Origin: Sedimentitalea nanhaiensis DSM 24252
GTDB lineage: Bacteria; Pseudomonadota; Alphaproteobacteria; Rhodobacterales; Rhodobacteraceae
DNA length: 64,000 nt
Reading direction: 5' to 3'
Assembly (NCBI RefSeq): GCF_000473225.1
Contig: NZ_KI421509.1
Coordinates: 1,512,045-1,576,044 of the forward strand
The notes beneath the pieces were generated by a model. That model saw only the letters and a program-made list of their open reading frames with translations. It was not told where the DNA came from and made no database searches. The position numbers and the translations under genes are program-made. Below, piece by piece: positions 7,739 through 15,414 of this stretch. How positions within the stretch are numbered: position 1 is the stretch's first letter; each line of letters starts with the position of its first letter.

Positions 7739-7750
7739 CCAAGTGTTTCC

Positions 7751-8998
7751 TTATGCGGTTTGCGTCTGGGCCGCCTGAGCCAGAGCCATCACCTCGGGCG
7801 CGGCAACAACGTCTTGCCCGCTGGCATAGCGCTCGTGGTTCTGGGAAATCAAGGACAGGTCGTAGAGATAATTGACCATGACCCCGCTGGACCGGGCGAT
7901 GCCATTGGCCGACACATCGGCGTCCGCATGAACGGCATGGATCATGGCCCCGTTGCCCAGATGGAAACGTGCGACCGGATCATAGGGGCTGCCATCAGTG
8001 CGCCTGGCGTTAAGCAGATAGTGGGCTGCGCAGCGCTGCCTGTCTTCTGGCGTTTTCATTGGCATTCGCCCGCCGTTCTCGCCCACCCACCGGTTCAGGC
8101 CGGGAATCGGGGACAGGGTGACAAAAGTTTTCAGCTCCGGCAGTTGCCGCGACAGATCGGCCACCACCTGCTTGATCAGCGAATTGCCGAACGAAATTCC
8201 CGCCAATCCACCCTGGCAATTCGAAATCGAATAGAACACCGCCGTATCTGCCTGCCCTGCAGGCAGGGCGGCACGATCGTCCGAAAGCAACGCCTGAATA
8301 GAGCCGGGAACTCCGCGTGTCAGAGCCACTTCGACAAAGATCAGCGGCTCATTGGGCATCGCCGGATGAAAGTAGGCAAAACAGCGCCGGTCTTCGGGCT
8401 TCAAGCGGCGGCGCAGGTCCTCCCAGCTGTCGATGGCATGGACCGCCTCGTAGGCAATGATCTTCTCCAGAATGTCTGCCGGGCTTTCCCAGTTGATCGG
8501 GCGCAGCACCAGAAAACCGCGGTTGAACCAAGAGGCGAACAAGTGCCGGAAATCCAGATCGACCATCAGCAGGTCCGGTGCATCGCGAGAGAGACTTAGC
8601 AGATCCTTGCGCATCTCGACCAACTGCCCGGTTGCGCCGGGCACCTGGTTCAGCCGACGCGCCAATTCCTGGCGACGCGGCTCGGATGCGGCGAGAAAGG
8701 CGCGATACGTGGATTTGTTCGGGTCGGCCTGAAACGCGTCCAATGTGCGACGCACGGCATCCGGATCAATACCCAATCCCTGTATCGTGAATTGGAAGAA
8801 AGCCAGCTTTTCACTGTCATCCATCCCAGCATAGCGATCCAGAATATGGCGGGCCAGCGCCATGCCCGAAACCTCGCCCGAGCTGCCCAAAAGGTCGTTG
8901 GACAACTCCTTGATCGTACGCCCGGCCGGGTCTGGCTCAGACGCACCGCGATAACGACGCTCGAACACGGTGGACAGAAGATCTGCAAGAAAGCTCAT
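7751..8998 (-). CDS. matA: Malonyl-CoA decarboxylase
   Basis: Converts malonyl-CoA to acetyl-CoA and CO2, completing malonate breakdown after MatB. The protein has 415 residues: an N-terminal helical domain, then the acetyltransferase-like catalytic domain containing YFHPAMPNEPLIFVEVALTRG, FYSISNCQGGLAGISFGNSLIK, FVTLSPIPGLNRW and, near the C-terminus, DPVARFHLGNGA with the conserved catalytic His. The start ATG overlaps the dctM stop by 4 bases (ATGA), indicating translational coupling. No targeting peptide is seen, as expected for a bacterial enzyme. Confidence 0.95.
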   Translation of the reverse strand: MSFLADLLSTVFERRYRGASEPDPAGRTIKELSNDLLGSSGEVSGMALARHILDRYAGMDDSEKLAFFQFTIQGLGIDPDAVRRTLDAFQADPNKSTYRAFLAASEPRRQELARRLNQVPGATGQLVEMRKDLLSLSRDAPDLLMVDLDFRHLFASWFNRGFLVLRPINWESPADILEKIIAYEAVHAIDSWEDLRRRLKPEDRRCFAYFHPAMPNEPLIFVEVALTRGVPGSIQALLSDDRAALPAGQADTAVFYSISNCQGGLAGISFGNSLIKQVVADLSRQLPELKTFVTLSPIPGLNRWVGENGGRMPMKTPEDRQRCAAHYLLNARRTDGSPYDPVARFHLGNGAMIHAVHADADVSANGIARSSGVMVNYLYDLSLISQNHERYASGQDVVAAPEVMALAQAAQTQTA

Positions 8999-10311
8999 AT
9001 CGCAGTGCCCATCACATAGTCAGGCAGCCAGGTCGCCAGCCCGGGAAACAGGCACAACAGTACAATTGCCAGCACCATGCAGGCCACAAAAGGCAGCGAT
9101 CCGGTCAGAATTGTTTTCAACGAGATGTCCGGCGCAATACCGTTGATGACATACAGGTTCAGCCCGACAGGAGGGCTGATCAGGCCGATTTCCATGTTGA
9201 TGGTCAGCACCACCGCAAACCAGATCGGGTCGAACCCGGCGGTGGTGATGATCGGCAGCAGGATCGGTGCCGCCATCAGAATCACCGCAACCGGCGGGAG
9301 AAAGAAACCCGCGATCAGCAAAAAAACATTGACCGCCGCCATCAGAACCCAGCGGTTCACATCCAGTGTGCCGATCCATTCGGCAATGGATTGGGTGATG
9401 AACAGGCTGGACAGCATATAGGAAAACACCCCGGCGGCTGCGATGATGAACAGGATCATGACCGATTCCTTGGTGCTGTCTCGCAGCACGACCCACAAAT
9501 CGCGCGGATGCCAAAGGCGGTAGATCACCATCGCGATCACCAGACACAGCAACGCTCCCACTGCTGCGGTTTCGCTTGGTGTGGCGATGCCACCGTACAT
9601 CGCATACAACACGCCCAGAATAATCGCCAGAAACGGCAACACCCGTGGCAGGATCTCAATGCGCTGCCTCCAAGTATAGCTACCTGTGTTCAACAGGGCG
9701 ATGTTGCCTGACCGCCAGGTCGAATACAGAGACCACGCCATGAACAGCCCGACCAGAAGTGCACCCGGTAAAACGCCCGCCAGGAACAGACGCCCGATAC
9801 TGGTCTCGGTGGCAATGCCATAGACAATCATTGTGACCGACGGCGGGATCAGGATGCCAAGCGTCCCCCCGGCCGCGATGGATCCGGCGGCGACACCGTC
9901 GGGATAGCCCCGCTTGCGCATCTCGGGAATGCCCATCTTGCCGATGGCGGCACAGGTGGCGGGGCTGGACCCGGACATGGCCGCAAACAGCGCGCAAGCG
10001 CCGAGATTGGAAATCACCAGACCGCCGGGAATGCGGGTCAGCCAGCGCTCCAGCGCCTCGTACAGATCCGCCCCGGCGCGGGTCGAGGCGATGGATGCGC
10101 CCATGATAATGAACATCGGGATCGACAGCAGCGCGAAATTGTCGAGCTTGCCGAACAGGATTTCCGGCATCAGCTCGAGGCTGCGCACGCCGTCGAACAC
10201 GATCAGAAAGCCCGCCGACACGATCAGCAGGCCCAGGCCCACCGAAACCCCGGAAAACAGCACCAGTATGGTAATGACGGCGACGCAGGCCCCCAGCAGC
10301 AGTGGATCCAT
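8995..10311 (-). CDS. TRAP transporter large permease (DctM family), probably for malonate
   Basis: Integral membrane subunit of 438 residues with about 12 hydrophobic segments. Family features seen: FDGVRSLELMPEILFGKLDNFALLSIPMFIIMG, GSSPATCAAIGKMGIPEMRKRGY, and near the C-terminus MEIGLISPPVGLNLYVI. It uses the sodium gradient to move a binding-protein-delivered carboxylate. It overlaps dctQ by one base (TGATG) and matA by four. Placement between matA and the dctQ/dctP genes makes malonate (or a close analogue) the likely cargo. Confidence 0.93.
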   Translation of the reverse strand: MDPLLLGACVAVITILVLFSGVSVGLGLLIVSAGFLIVFDGVRSLELMPEILFGKLDNFALLSIPMFIIMGASIASTRAGADLYEALERWLTRIPGGLVISNLGACALFAAMSGSSPATCAAIGKMGIPEMRKRGYPDGVAAGSIAAGGTLGILIPPSVTMIVYGIATETSIGRLFLAGVLPGALLVGLFMAWSLYSTWRSGNIALLNTGSYTWRQRIEILPRVLPFLAIILGVLYAMYGGIATPSETAAVGALLCLVIAMVIYRLWHPRDLWVVLRDSTKESVMILFIIAAAGVFSYMLSSLFITQSIAEWIGTLDVNRWVLMAAVNVFLLIAGFFLPPVAVILMAAPILLPIITTAGFDPIWFAVVLTINMEIGLISPPVGLNLYVINGIAPDISLKTILTGSLPFVACMVLAIVLLCLFPGLATWLPDYVMGTAI

Positions 10312-10859
10312 CAGCTGTCCTCCAGCCCAAAGGGCGCATCGATTCCCAGGATCACCGCAACCAGATCAGCCACCAATTGCAACAGAAACAGGCCGAACCC
10401 GACCGGCAACGCCAGGTACGGAATCCAAAGCCGGACTCCCCAGACCGTGTCCGAGGTCCATCCCCGCGCCCAGGCGAAATGCCAGTAGTCGTAGCCATAC
10501 CACAGCATCAGCGCGACAATGGCGATAGACAGCGACAGGGTGAAAACCGCCAGAACCTTGCGGGCCCGTTTGGGCAGCGACAGCGGCACCAGGTCGACAT
10601 TCACATGTCCACGCAACCGCTGTACATAGGGCAACCCGATCAGGGTGGCCGAAATGACCAGATAGATGACAGCTTCGGTTTGCCAAATGGTCGAACCGTT
10701 CAGCACGAAGCGGACCACGATCATTTGGCAGGTGATCGCTACCGCCGCCACGATCATGCCCGCCGAAATCCACCCGGCAAGGGTGGACAGGCCCGCCGCG
10801 ACGCGCAGAAAGCGGTTACTTCCGACTTGCGCCGGAACGGCCGAACTGTGGCCCGCCAT
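10311..10859 (-). CDS. TRAP transporter small permease (DctQ family)
   Basis: Membrane subunit of 182 residues with four predicted transmembrane helices. It contains the DctQ-type segment WQTEAVIYLVISATLIGLPYVQRLRGHVNVDL. It pairs with the large permease encoded immediately downstream (one-base overlap). The binding-protein gene ends 57 bases upstream. Confidence 0.9.
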   Translation of the reverse strand: MAGHSSAVPAQVGSNRFLRVAAGLSTLAGWISAGMIVAAVAITCQMIVVRFVLNGSTIWQTEAVIYLVISATLIGLPYVQRLRGHVNVDLVPLSLPKRARKVLAVFTLSLSIAIVALMLWYGYDYWHFAWARGWTSDTVWGVRLWIPYLALPVGFGLFLLQLVADLVAVILGIDAPFGLEDS

Positions 10860-10916
10860 GCTATGCTCCTTATGAATTCAATTGGGGCGGCCCCGATGCG
10901 GCACCGCCCGAGCCGA

Positions 10917-11903
10917 TCACTGAACCGCCAGGGCCATGTCCAGCAGCGCCTGCCCGTCCGGGACCTGCTCGACAAAGGCCTTATAGGATGTTTCCCGCGC
11001 AACCGCGCGCCAGGCCTCGAAATCTTCTGGTGTCATCTCGGCAATCTCGACGCCTGCATTTCGGAACATCTCGACTGACGCCGCATCCTCTTTCTTGGCC
11101 TCTTGCAGATAGAATGCCTCGGCTTTTGCGGCCCCGGCCAACAAGGCGGCCTGCTGTGCATCGGTCAGCCCTTCGAACGTGGATTTGTTCATCAACAGCG
11201 GCTGATACATGAACCACAAAGCGACTTCGCCTGCGGGAGTATAGCAAGCGACCTGCTCGTAGATGCGATAGCTGACAAAGGAACTGGACGAGGTATTCGC
11301 CGCGTTCAGGACTCCGGTCTGCATCGCGTTGTAGATTTCCGAACTGGCCATCGAGGCAATCGATGCCCCGGCCCCGGCGAGCATCTGCTCAAACGCCTTG
11401 CCTGCGGCCCGTGTCTGCAAGCCGACGACATCCTCGGGTTTGGTGATGCATTTGTCCTTGCCGGCGAATCCGCCCGCCAGATAGCCATGCACCAGCACCA
11501 TGACGTCATCCTCGGCCATCTTGGCCTCGATCGCCTCCATAAAGGGCGAGTCGCTCAGACGCGCGGCGTGATCGTGGTTTTTGACCAGCCCCGGCATCAG
11601 AGTCAGATTGAACGCGGGCTGCTGCCCCCCGGCATAGGACAGCGGAAACACAGTCATGTCCAACTGGCCCCGCGATAATGGTTTGTATTGTTCACGCGGC
11701 TTGAACAGCGATTTGCTGCCAAAGATCTTGATCTCGAGATCGACGTCGGCGGCAGCCACCTCATCCGCCACAATCTGTGCCACCTGGTGACGCACATCGT
11801 TGTTGGACCATTGGTGCGACAGTCGCAATTCGGTTGCGCTCGCCACCCCTCCCAGAACCACAAGCGCCGCCGCAGCGGTCGCTGTCAGGAAATTTCTTGT
11901 CAT
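10917..11903 (-). CDS. TRAP transporter periplasmic substrate-binding protein (DctP family)
   Basis: Protein of 328 residues with an N-terminal signal peptide (MTRNFLTATAAAALVVLGG, cleavage probably after VASA, about residue 23). DctP features: LRLSHQWSNNDVRHQVAQ, a TRAAGKAFEQML segment where the family's ligand-binding Arg sits, and NAANTSSSSF. The frame is open 39 codons upstream, but ATG 11903 follows GGAGGATAAA at ideal spacing and begins the signal peptide. It is the first gene of the malonate unit, divergent from matR across a MatR-type operator. Confidence 0.93.
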   Translation of the reverse strand: MTRNFLTATAAAALVVLGGVASATELRLSHQWSNNDVRHQVAQIVADEVAAADVDLEIKIFGSKSLFKPREQYKPLSRGQLDMTVFPLSYAGGQQPAFNLTLMPGLVKNHDHAARLSDSPFMEAIEAKMAEDDVMVLVHGYLAGGFAGKDKCITKPEDVVGLQTRAAGKAFEQMLAGAGASIASMASSEIYNAMQTGVLNAANTSSSSFVSYRIYEQVACYTPAGEVALWFMYQPLLMNKSTFEGLTDAQQAALLAGAAKAEAFYLQEAKKEDAASVEMFRNAGVEIAEMTPEDFEAWRAVARETSYKAFVEQVPDGQALLDMALAVQ

Positions 11904-11955
11904 TTTATCCTCCCGTTTTCCGTCCGGTCGTTTTGAACCCCGGCGTGTGGGCGGC

Positions 11956-11984
11956 AGTGTTTGCGCTGGTGACCCCAAAGTCAA
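11956..11984 (-). promoter_or_regulatory. Candidate promoter of the TRAP-malonate operon
   Basis: Minus strand TTGACT (11979-11984), 17-base spacer, AACACT (11956-11961). The match is weak at -10. The MatR-type operator lies just upstream of this -35, a position suited to regulation of both divergent units. Confidence 0.35.
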
Positions 11985-11987
11985 GAT

Positions 11988-12001
11988 TCGTGTATACAAG
12001 A
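11988..12001 (-). promoter_or_regulatory. MatR-type operator TCTTGTATACACGA
   Basis: The 14-mer, read on the minus strand as TCTTGTATACACGA, has a palindromic TGTATACA core. It equals the MatR-binding sequence I recall from Rhizobium leguminosarum bv. trifolii. It lies between dctP and matR, which fits malonate-responsive control of both transcripts. Confidence 0.75.
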
Positions 12002-12044
12002 AGCATCGTATTGCACACAAAGCGGGCGCGCGCTAGGATTTCGC

Positions 12045-12710
12045 ATGGACAGCAGACGCGCAGACCAGATTGCCGACGCATTGGAAGAGCTGATCTTTAC
12101 CGGTCGGTTCGGCGACGGTGATCGTTTGGACGAAATTCGTCTGGCCACGGAATTCGACGTTTCCCGCACCCCGATACGCGAGGCGCTGCAGCGGCTCGTG
12201 GCCTCGGGACTGGCGGCCCAAATTCCACGGCGCGGTGTTTTTGTGCGTCAACCCGGCCCTGTCGAACTGGTCGAGATGTTCGAAACCATGGCCGAGATCG
12301 AGGCGGTCTGCGGGCGACTGGCTGCCATTCGCATCTCGGATGGAGCTCTGGAGGAACTGGACGCTGTCAACCGGCGCTCCCGGCTCTCTGTCGCCGAGAA
12401 CGATACCGATGGCTATTATCGAGAGAACGAACAGTTTCACCGCCTGATATACCAGCAATCGGGCAATGGGTTCCTGGCACGCGAAGCGCAGCGGCTGCAA
12501 CATCGCCTGAAACCCTATCGCCGGATCCAACTGCGCCTGCGCGGACGTTTGCAGCAATCCATGGCAGAACACCTGGCCATCGTGGCAGCCCTGAGATCCG
12601 GTGAGGCTGACCGCGCGGCCAGTATCCTGCGCGAGCATGTCGCCGTTCAAGGCGAAAAATTCCACCACCTCATGGCTTACCTGAAAACCCAGGCCCCATC
12701 CGGAATCTAG
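12045..12710 (+). CDS. matR: GntR/FCD-family regulator, probable MatR (malonate-responsive)
   Basis: Regulator of 221 residues. The winged-helix N-terminus contains LATEFDVSRTPIREALQRL (residues about 34-52) and the FCD ligand domain shows NEQFHRLIYQ, MAEHLAIVAALRSG and REHVAVQGEKFHH. TAGGA lies 6 bases before ATG 12045. It is transcribed away from the malonate operon across the TCTTGTATACACGA operator. By analogy to rhizobial MatR it represses in the absence of malonate. Its stop overlaps the convergent end of the 2H-phosphoesterase-like gene by four bases. Confidence 0.85.
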   Translation: MDSRRADQIADALEELIFTGRFGDGDRLDEIRLATEFDVSRTPIREALQRLVASGLAAQIPRRGVFVRQPGPVELVEMFETMAEIEAVCGRLAAIRISDGALEELDAVNRRSRLSVAENDTDGYYRENEQFHRLIYQQSGNGFLAREAQRLQHRLKPYRRIQLRLRGRLQQSMAEHLAIVAALRSGEADRAASILREHVAVQGEKFHHLMAYLKTQAPSGI

Positions 12711-13399
12711 GGCACGCTGGCGAGCGGATAGCGTTCGATTTCGTGAAAATGGCCCTGGTCGTCTTCCCCTACCAAGGACAGGCTATCCACCGGATACGGG
12801 CCAGACACCAACTCGGACAGATGCGACCGCAAGCTTGTATAAACCCGCCCTGCAGTTTCATCGTCCAGCGGCCCGGTCAAGGTGATGTGGAACCGAAAAT
12901 CCTGCATGACATGGGGATAGCCCCAACGCAGCAGGTTGCTGGCTTTGGACGGGCTCAGCCGGCCCTTGCGCCGCCGGTCCAGTTCTGCTGCACTGAGTGG
13001 TGCGCGAAACTCGTCCAGATCGACCACCACCCGCGCGGCCAAGGCGTTCAGCCCATCGACACCGCCCTTGGGAAGCAGCGCCAGAAATCGTCCCATCCGC
13101 GCAATCTCCAACCCCGACAACGTGACCGGTTCAAGCTGCGCGCAGAGCTTCTCCATCGCCTGTGAAAGCGCCGCAAACGAGGCCCTGCCCGCAAGCCGGA
13201 AAGGGGGTTTGATCGTCGCGTGCAGCCCATACCGGCGCGGGCGGGCGGTGACTTCGGCCTGTGCCGGATAAAGTTCGCCGGTCTGCGCGCTCACGTGCCC
13301 CTGCGCGATGTCCCACCCCAGCCACCGCGCACCAAATGCGCCCAGGTCGCCAGCCGGGACATGATAAATCGCGATCCTTGTGAACATGCCGCCGCCCAT
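12707..13399 (-). CDS. DUF1045 / 2H-phosphoesterase-like protein
   Basis: About 230 residues. Two H-x-T-like motifs (YGLHATIKPPF near residue 59 and FRFHITLTGPL near residue 168) mark a 2H phosphoesterase-like fold. The pattern matches DUF1045, the family annotated as a phosphonate-metabolism-associated protein, sometimes encoded in phn operons beside ribose bisphosphokinase PhnN. No other phn gene is present here. The start is set at ATG 13399, which has GGAG eight bases upstream. The ATG at 13387 has no ribosome site, and 13429 would overlap the amidase more. It overlaps the upstream amidase slightly, so the two are co-transcribed. Confidence 0.75.
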   Translation of the reverse strand: MGGGMFTRIAIYHVPAGDLGAFGARWLGWDIAQGHVSAQTGELYPAQAEVTARPRRYGLHATIKPPFRLAGRASFAALSQAMEKLCAQLEPVTLSGLEIARMGRFLALLPKGGVDGLNALAARVVVDLDEFRAPLSAAELDRRRKGRLSPSKASNLLRWGYPHVMQDFRFHITLTGPLDDETAGRVYTSLRSHLSELVSGPYPVDSLSLVGEDDQGHFHEIERYPLASVP

Positions 13400-13413
13400 A
13401 CCGGTCGCTCCGA

Positions 13414-14793
13414 TCACTCTGGATCGCAAACCGTCACCACGGGCCCTGCCGCCTCGATTGCCGCCCCGGCCGCAATCAGGATATCTTCTCGAAAGCGCCC
13501 GGCGATCAGTTGCACCCCCACCGGTTGCATTGCAACCGTCAATCCGGGCAATCCCAATGCCGGCAGCGCACGCTGAATCAACTGTGCCTCAAAGACCCGT
13601 TGGAAATCCGCCTCGGACCGTACGTCCAGCTGTTGCGGGAAAGGCAATTCTGCCGAAACCGGGCACAAGACCACCGGGTATCGGCGCAAGAACGTCTCCC
13701 ACTCGCGAATCAAGGTGGCCCGGCTTCGAGTGGCCTGCATCAGACCATCGAGATCGATGTTTCCGGCATCCAGCGCCATCTGCCGATAGACAAATTGCGA
13801 ATCCGCCTCGCCTTCGTTGCGGATCATCTGAACGGTCGAAAACTGTGTTTCCGCCATCCATAGCTGGGCATTGATTCTGGCGGCTTTGCGCAGCGGAGGC
13901 GTTGGGGTCTCTTCAACCGTCCAGCCAGCCGCGCGCAGCCGTTCTGCTGCCTCGCGCAGCGCCACCGCAACCTGGTCGGCGACCACCAAGCCCTCTGGTG
14001 CGATACACAGCGCCGCACGCCGTTCGAAATTGCCCTGCTCCAACGGCGACCGAGTGTACCACGGATCGCGCGGATCGGGGGCCGCCATCGCGAGAAGCGA
14101 CAAGCGGATATCTTCCACTGATCGGGTGATCGGGCCGGATACGGCCATCAGCTGCGCGCCGATGAACCGGTCCGCGCCGGTCGCGTTATGGGCCGGGACC
14201 CGCCCCAGGCTGGGGCGCAACCCATGCAGGCCACAGGCATAGGCAGGATAACGCACCGACCCTGCAATATCCGTGCCATGCCCCACCGCGCAGATACCAC
14301 TGGCCACAGCCGCCGCCGCCCCGCCCGAGGATCCACCCGGTGTAAGCGCCGCGTCACGCGGGTTCAGCGTCTGGCCGTGCAGATCGTTGTTGGTGAACCA
14401 GCGCAGCGAAAACGCTGGCGTGTTCGTACGCCCCACGATGATCGCCCCGGCGCGACGCAAGTTGGCCACAACAGGATTGTCTTGGTCCGCCACCAGACCC
14501 GCAAGCTGTTTCAAACCGTTTGTGGTTGCATGGCCCTTCTGATCGACGTTCACCTTGATGGTGATCGGCACACCGCACAGAGGCCCCGGCGTCTCGCCCT
14601 TGGCAATCCTCTGATCCAGATCGCGCGCCGATGCCAGCGCCTCGTCCGGAAACTCCTGTACGACGGCATTGATGCGCGGGTTGACCTGCTCCAGCCGCTG
14701 CAGGTGCGCCTGAGTGATTTCGACCACCGAAAGTTGACCACAGCGCACTTCGGCCGCGATTTCGGCGGCCGTCAGTTCCCACAGCTCTGCCAT
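13414..14793 (-). CDS. Amidase signature family protein (copy 1)
   Basis: Amide hydrolase of 459 residues with a complete Ser-cisSer-Lys triad: Lys80 in VPITIKVNVD, cis-Ser155 in TPGGSSGGAAAA and nucleophile Ser179 in GTDIAGSVR. The substrate is unknown. The family includes amidases for aryl amides, indoleacetamide and Glu-tRNA(Gln). The lack of gatB/gatC neighbours and the divergent specificity region argue against GatA. A close paralogue with identical numbering of these residues lies at 56430-57854. The gene stands at the head of a two-gene unit with the DUF1045 gene. Confidence 0.9.
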   Translation of the reverse strand: MAELWELTAAEIAAEVRCGQLSVVEITQAHLQRLEQVNPRINAVVQEFPDEALASARDLDQRIAKGETPGPLCGVPITIKVNVDQKGHATTNGLKQLAGLVADQDNPVVANLRRAGAIIVGRTNTPAFSLRWFTNNDLHGQTLNPRDAALTPGGSSGGAAAAVASGICAVGHGTDIAGSVRYPAYACGLHGLRPSLGRVPAHNATGADRFIGAQLMAVSGPITRSVEDIRLSLLAMAAPDPRDPWYTRSPLEQGNFERRAALCIAPEGLVVADQVAVALREAAERLRAAGWTVEETPTPPLRKAARINAQLWMAETQFSTVQMIRNEGEADSQFVYRQMALDAGNIDLDGLMQATRSRATLIREWETFLRRYPVVLCPVSAELPFPQQLDVRSEADFQRVFEAQLIQRALPALGLPGLTVAMQPVGVQLIAGRFREDILIAAGAAIEAAGPVVTVCDPE

Positions 14794-14939
14794 GCCATGT
14801 CCCCTCTTGTTCAGCGCAAGTTGACGCCAAGCCCCGGGCAGATCAATTGAAATAACGTCAGAATGCCATGCGGACCGCTGTTTTCCCGGCAGGGGGCCTG
14901 CGTTGCTCTTGTCATTCTGCTCCGTGCTTGCCGCCGGTC

Positions 14940-15290
14940 TTAGTTGGCGTAGCCTTCTTCAAGCATCTGGGCCGCAACGAACCGTGCATCCAACAGGAGA
15001 CGATTCAGATCGCCAAGATTCCGGCTCTCTGCATATTGCGCCAAATCCTGCAGAACATCCAAAACCCATTCATGCTCAGTCTGCGCCTCTGGAAGAGATC
15101 CGGGTCCGGCCATATCCAACAACTCGGCCAGACGCTCCGTTGCAAGGTGTTTTTCGTCTTCGCGCCCGCTCAGGTTGTCCCCGGAAGGGGACTTGATAAT
15201 CTCGGCCAGACGATACAATTCTTCCACCACCTCTTCAGCAGCCTCTTGTGCTGAAACGCTTCGCGGTGGTTTCTTTGGCATATCTGGCAT
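14940..15290 (-). CDS. Small acidic hypothetical protein
   Basis: About 116 residues, rich in Glu, Ala and Leu and predicted mostly helical (EAAEEVVEELYRLAEIIK, DEKHLATERLAELLDMAG, VLDVLQDLAQYAE). No known domain is recognised and no signal peptide or membrane segment is seen. ATG 15290 is preferred because AGGA lies eight bases upstream; the frame stays open to 15350 without a better site. It is divergent from the TPR regulator at 15415 across an AT-rich gap, so the two may be functionally linked, but nothing proves this. Confidence 0.6.
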   Translation of the reverse strand: MPDMPKKPPRSVSAQEAAEEVVEELYRLAEIIKSPSGDNLSGREDEKHLATERLAELLDMAGPGSLPEAQTEHEWVLDVLQDLAQYAESRNLGDLNRLLLDARFVAAQMLEEGYAN

Positions 15291-15414
15291 GATCTCTTTC
15301 CTGGAGTTTATCGTGGCACACTGCACCCAATCCACAGCCATTGATAGCACGTGCCCCGCATAAACGTAATTAAAGCACTGTTTTTAAAACAAATAAAGAT
15401 GAGCCAGTCAATCC

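Noticed and set aside
8995-10339. Extra overlapping frames inside the TRAP large permease
   Set aside because: They have no ribosome sites and no family resemblance, and the real permease frame fully explains the stretch.
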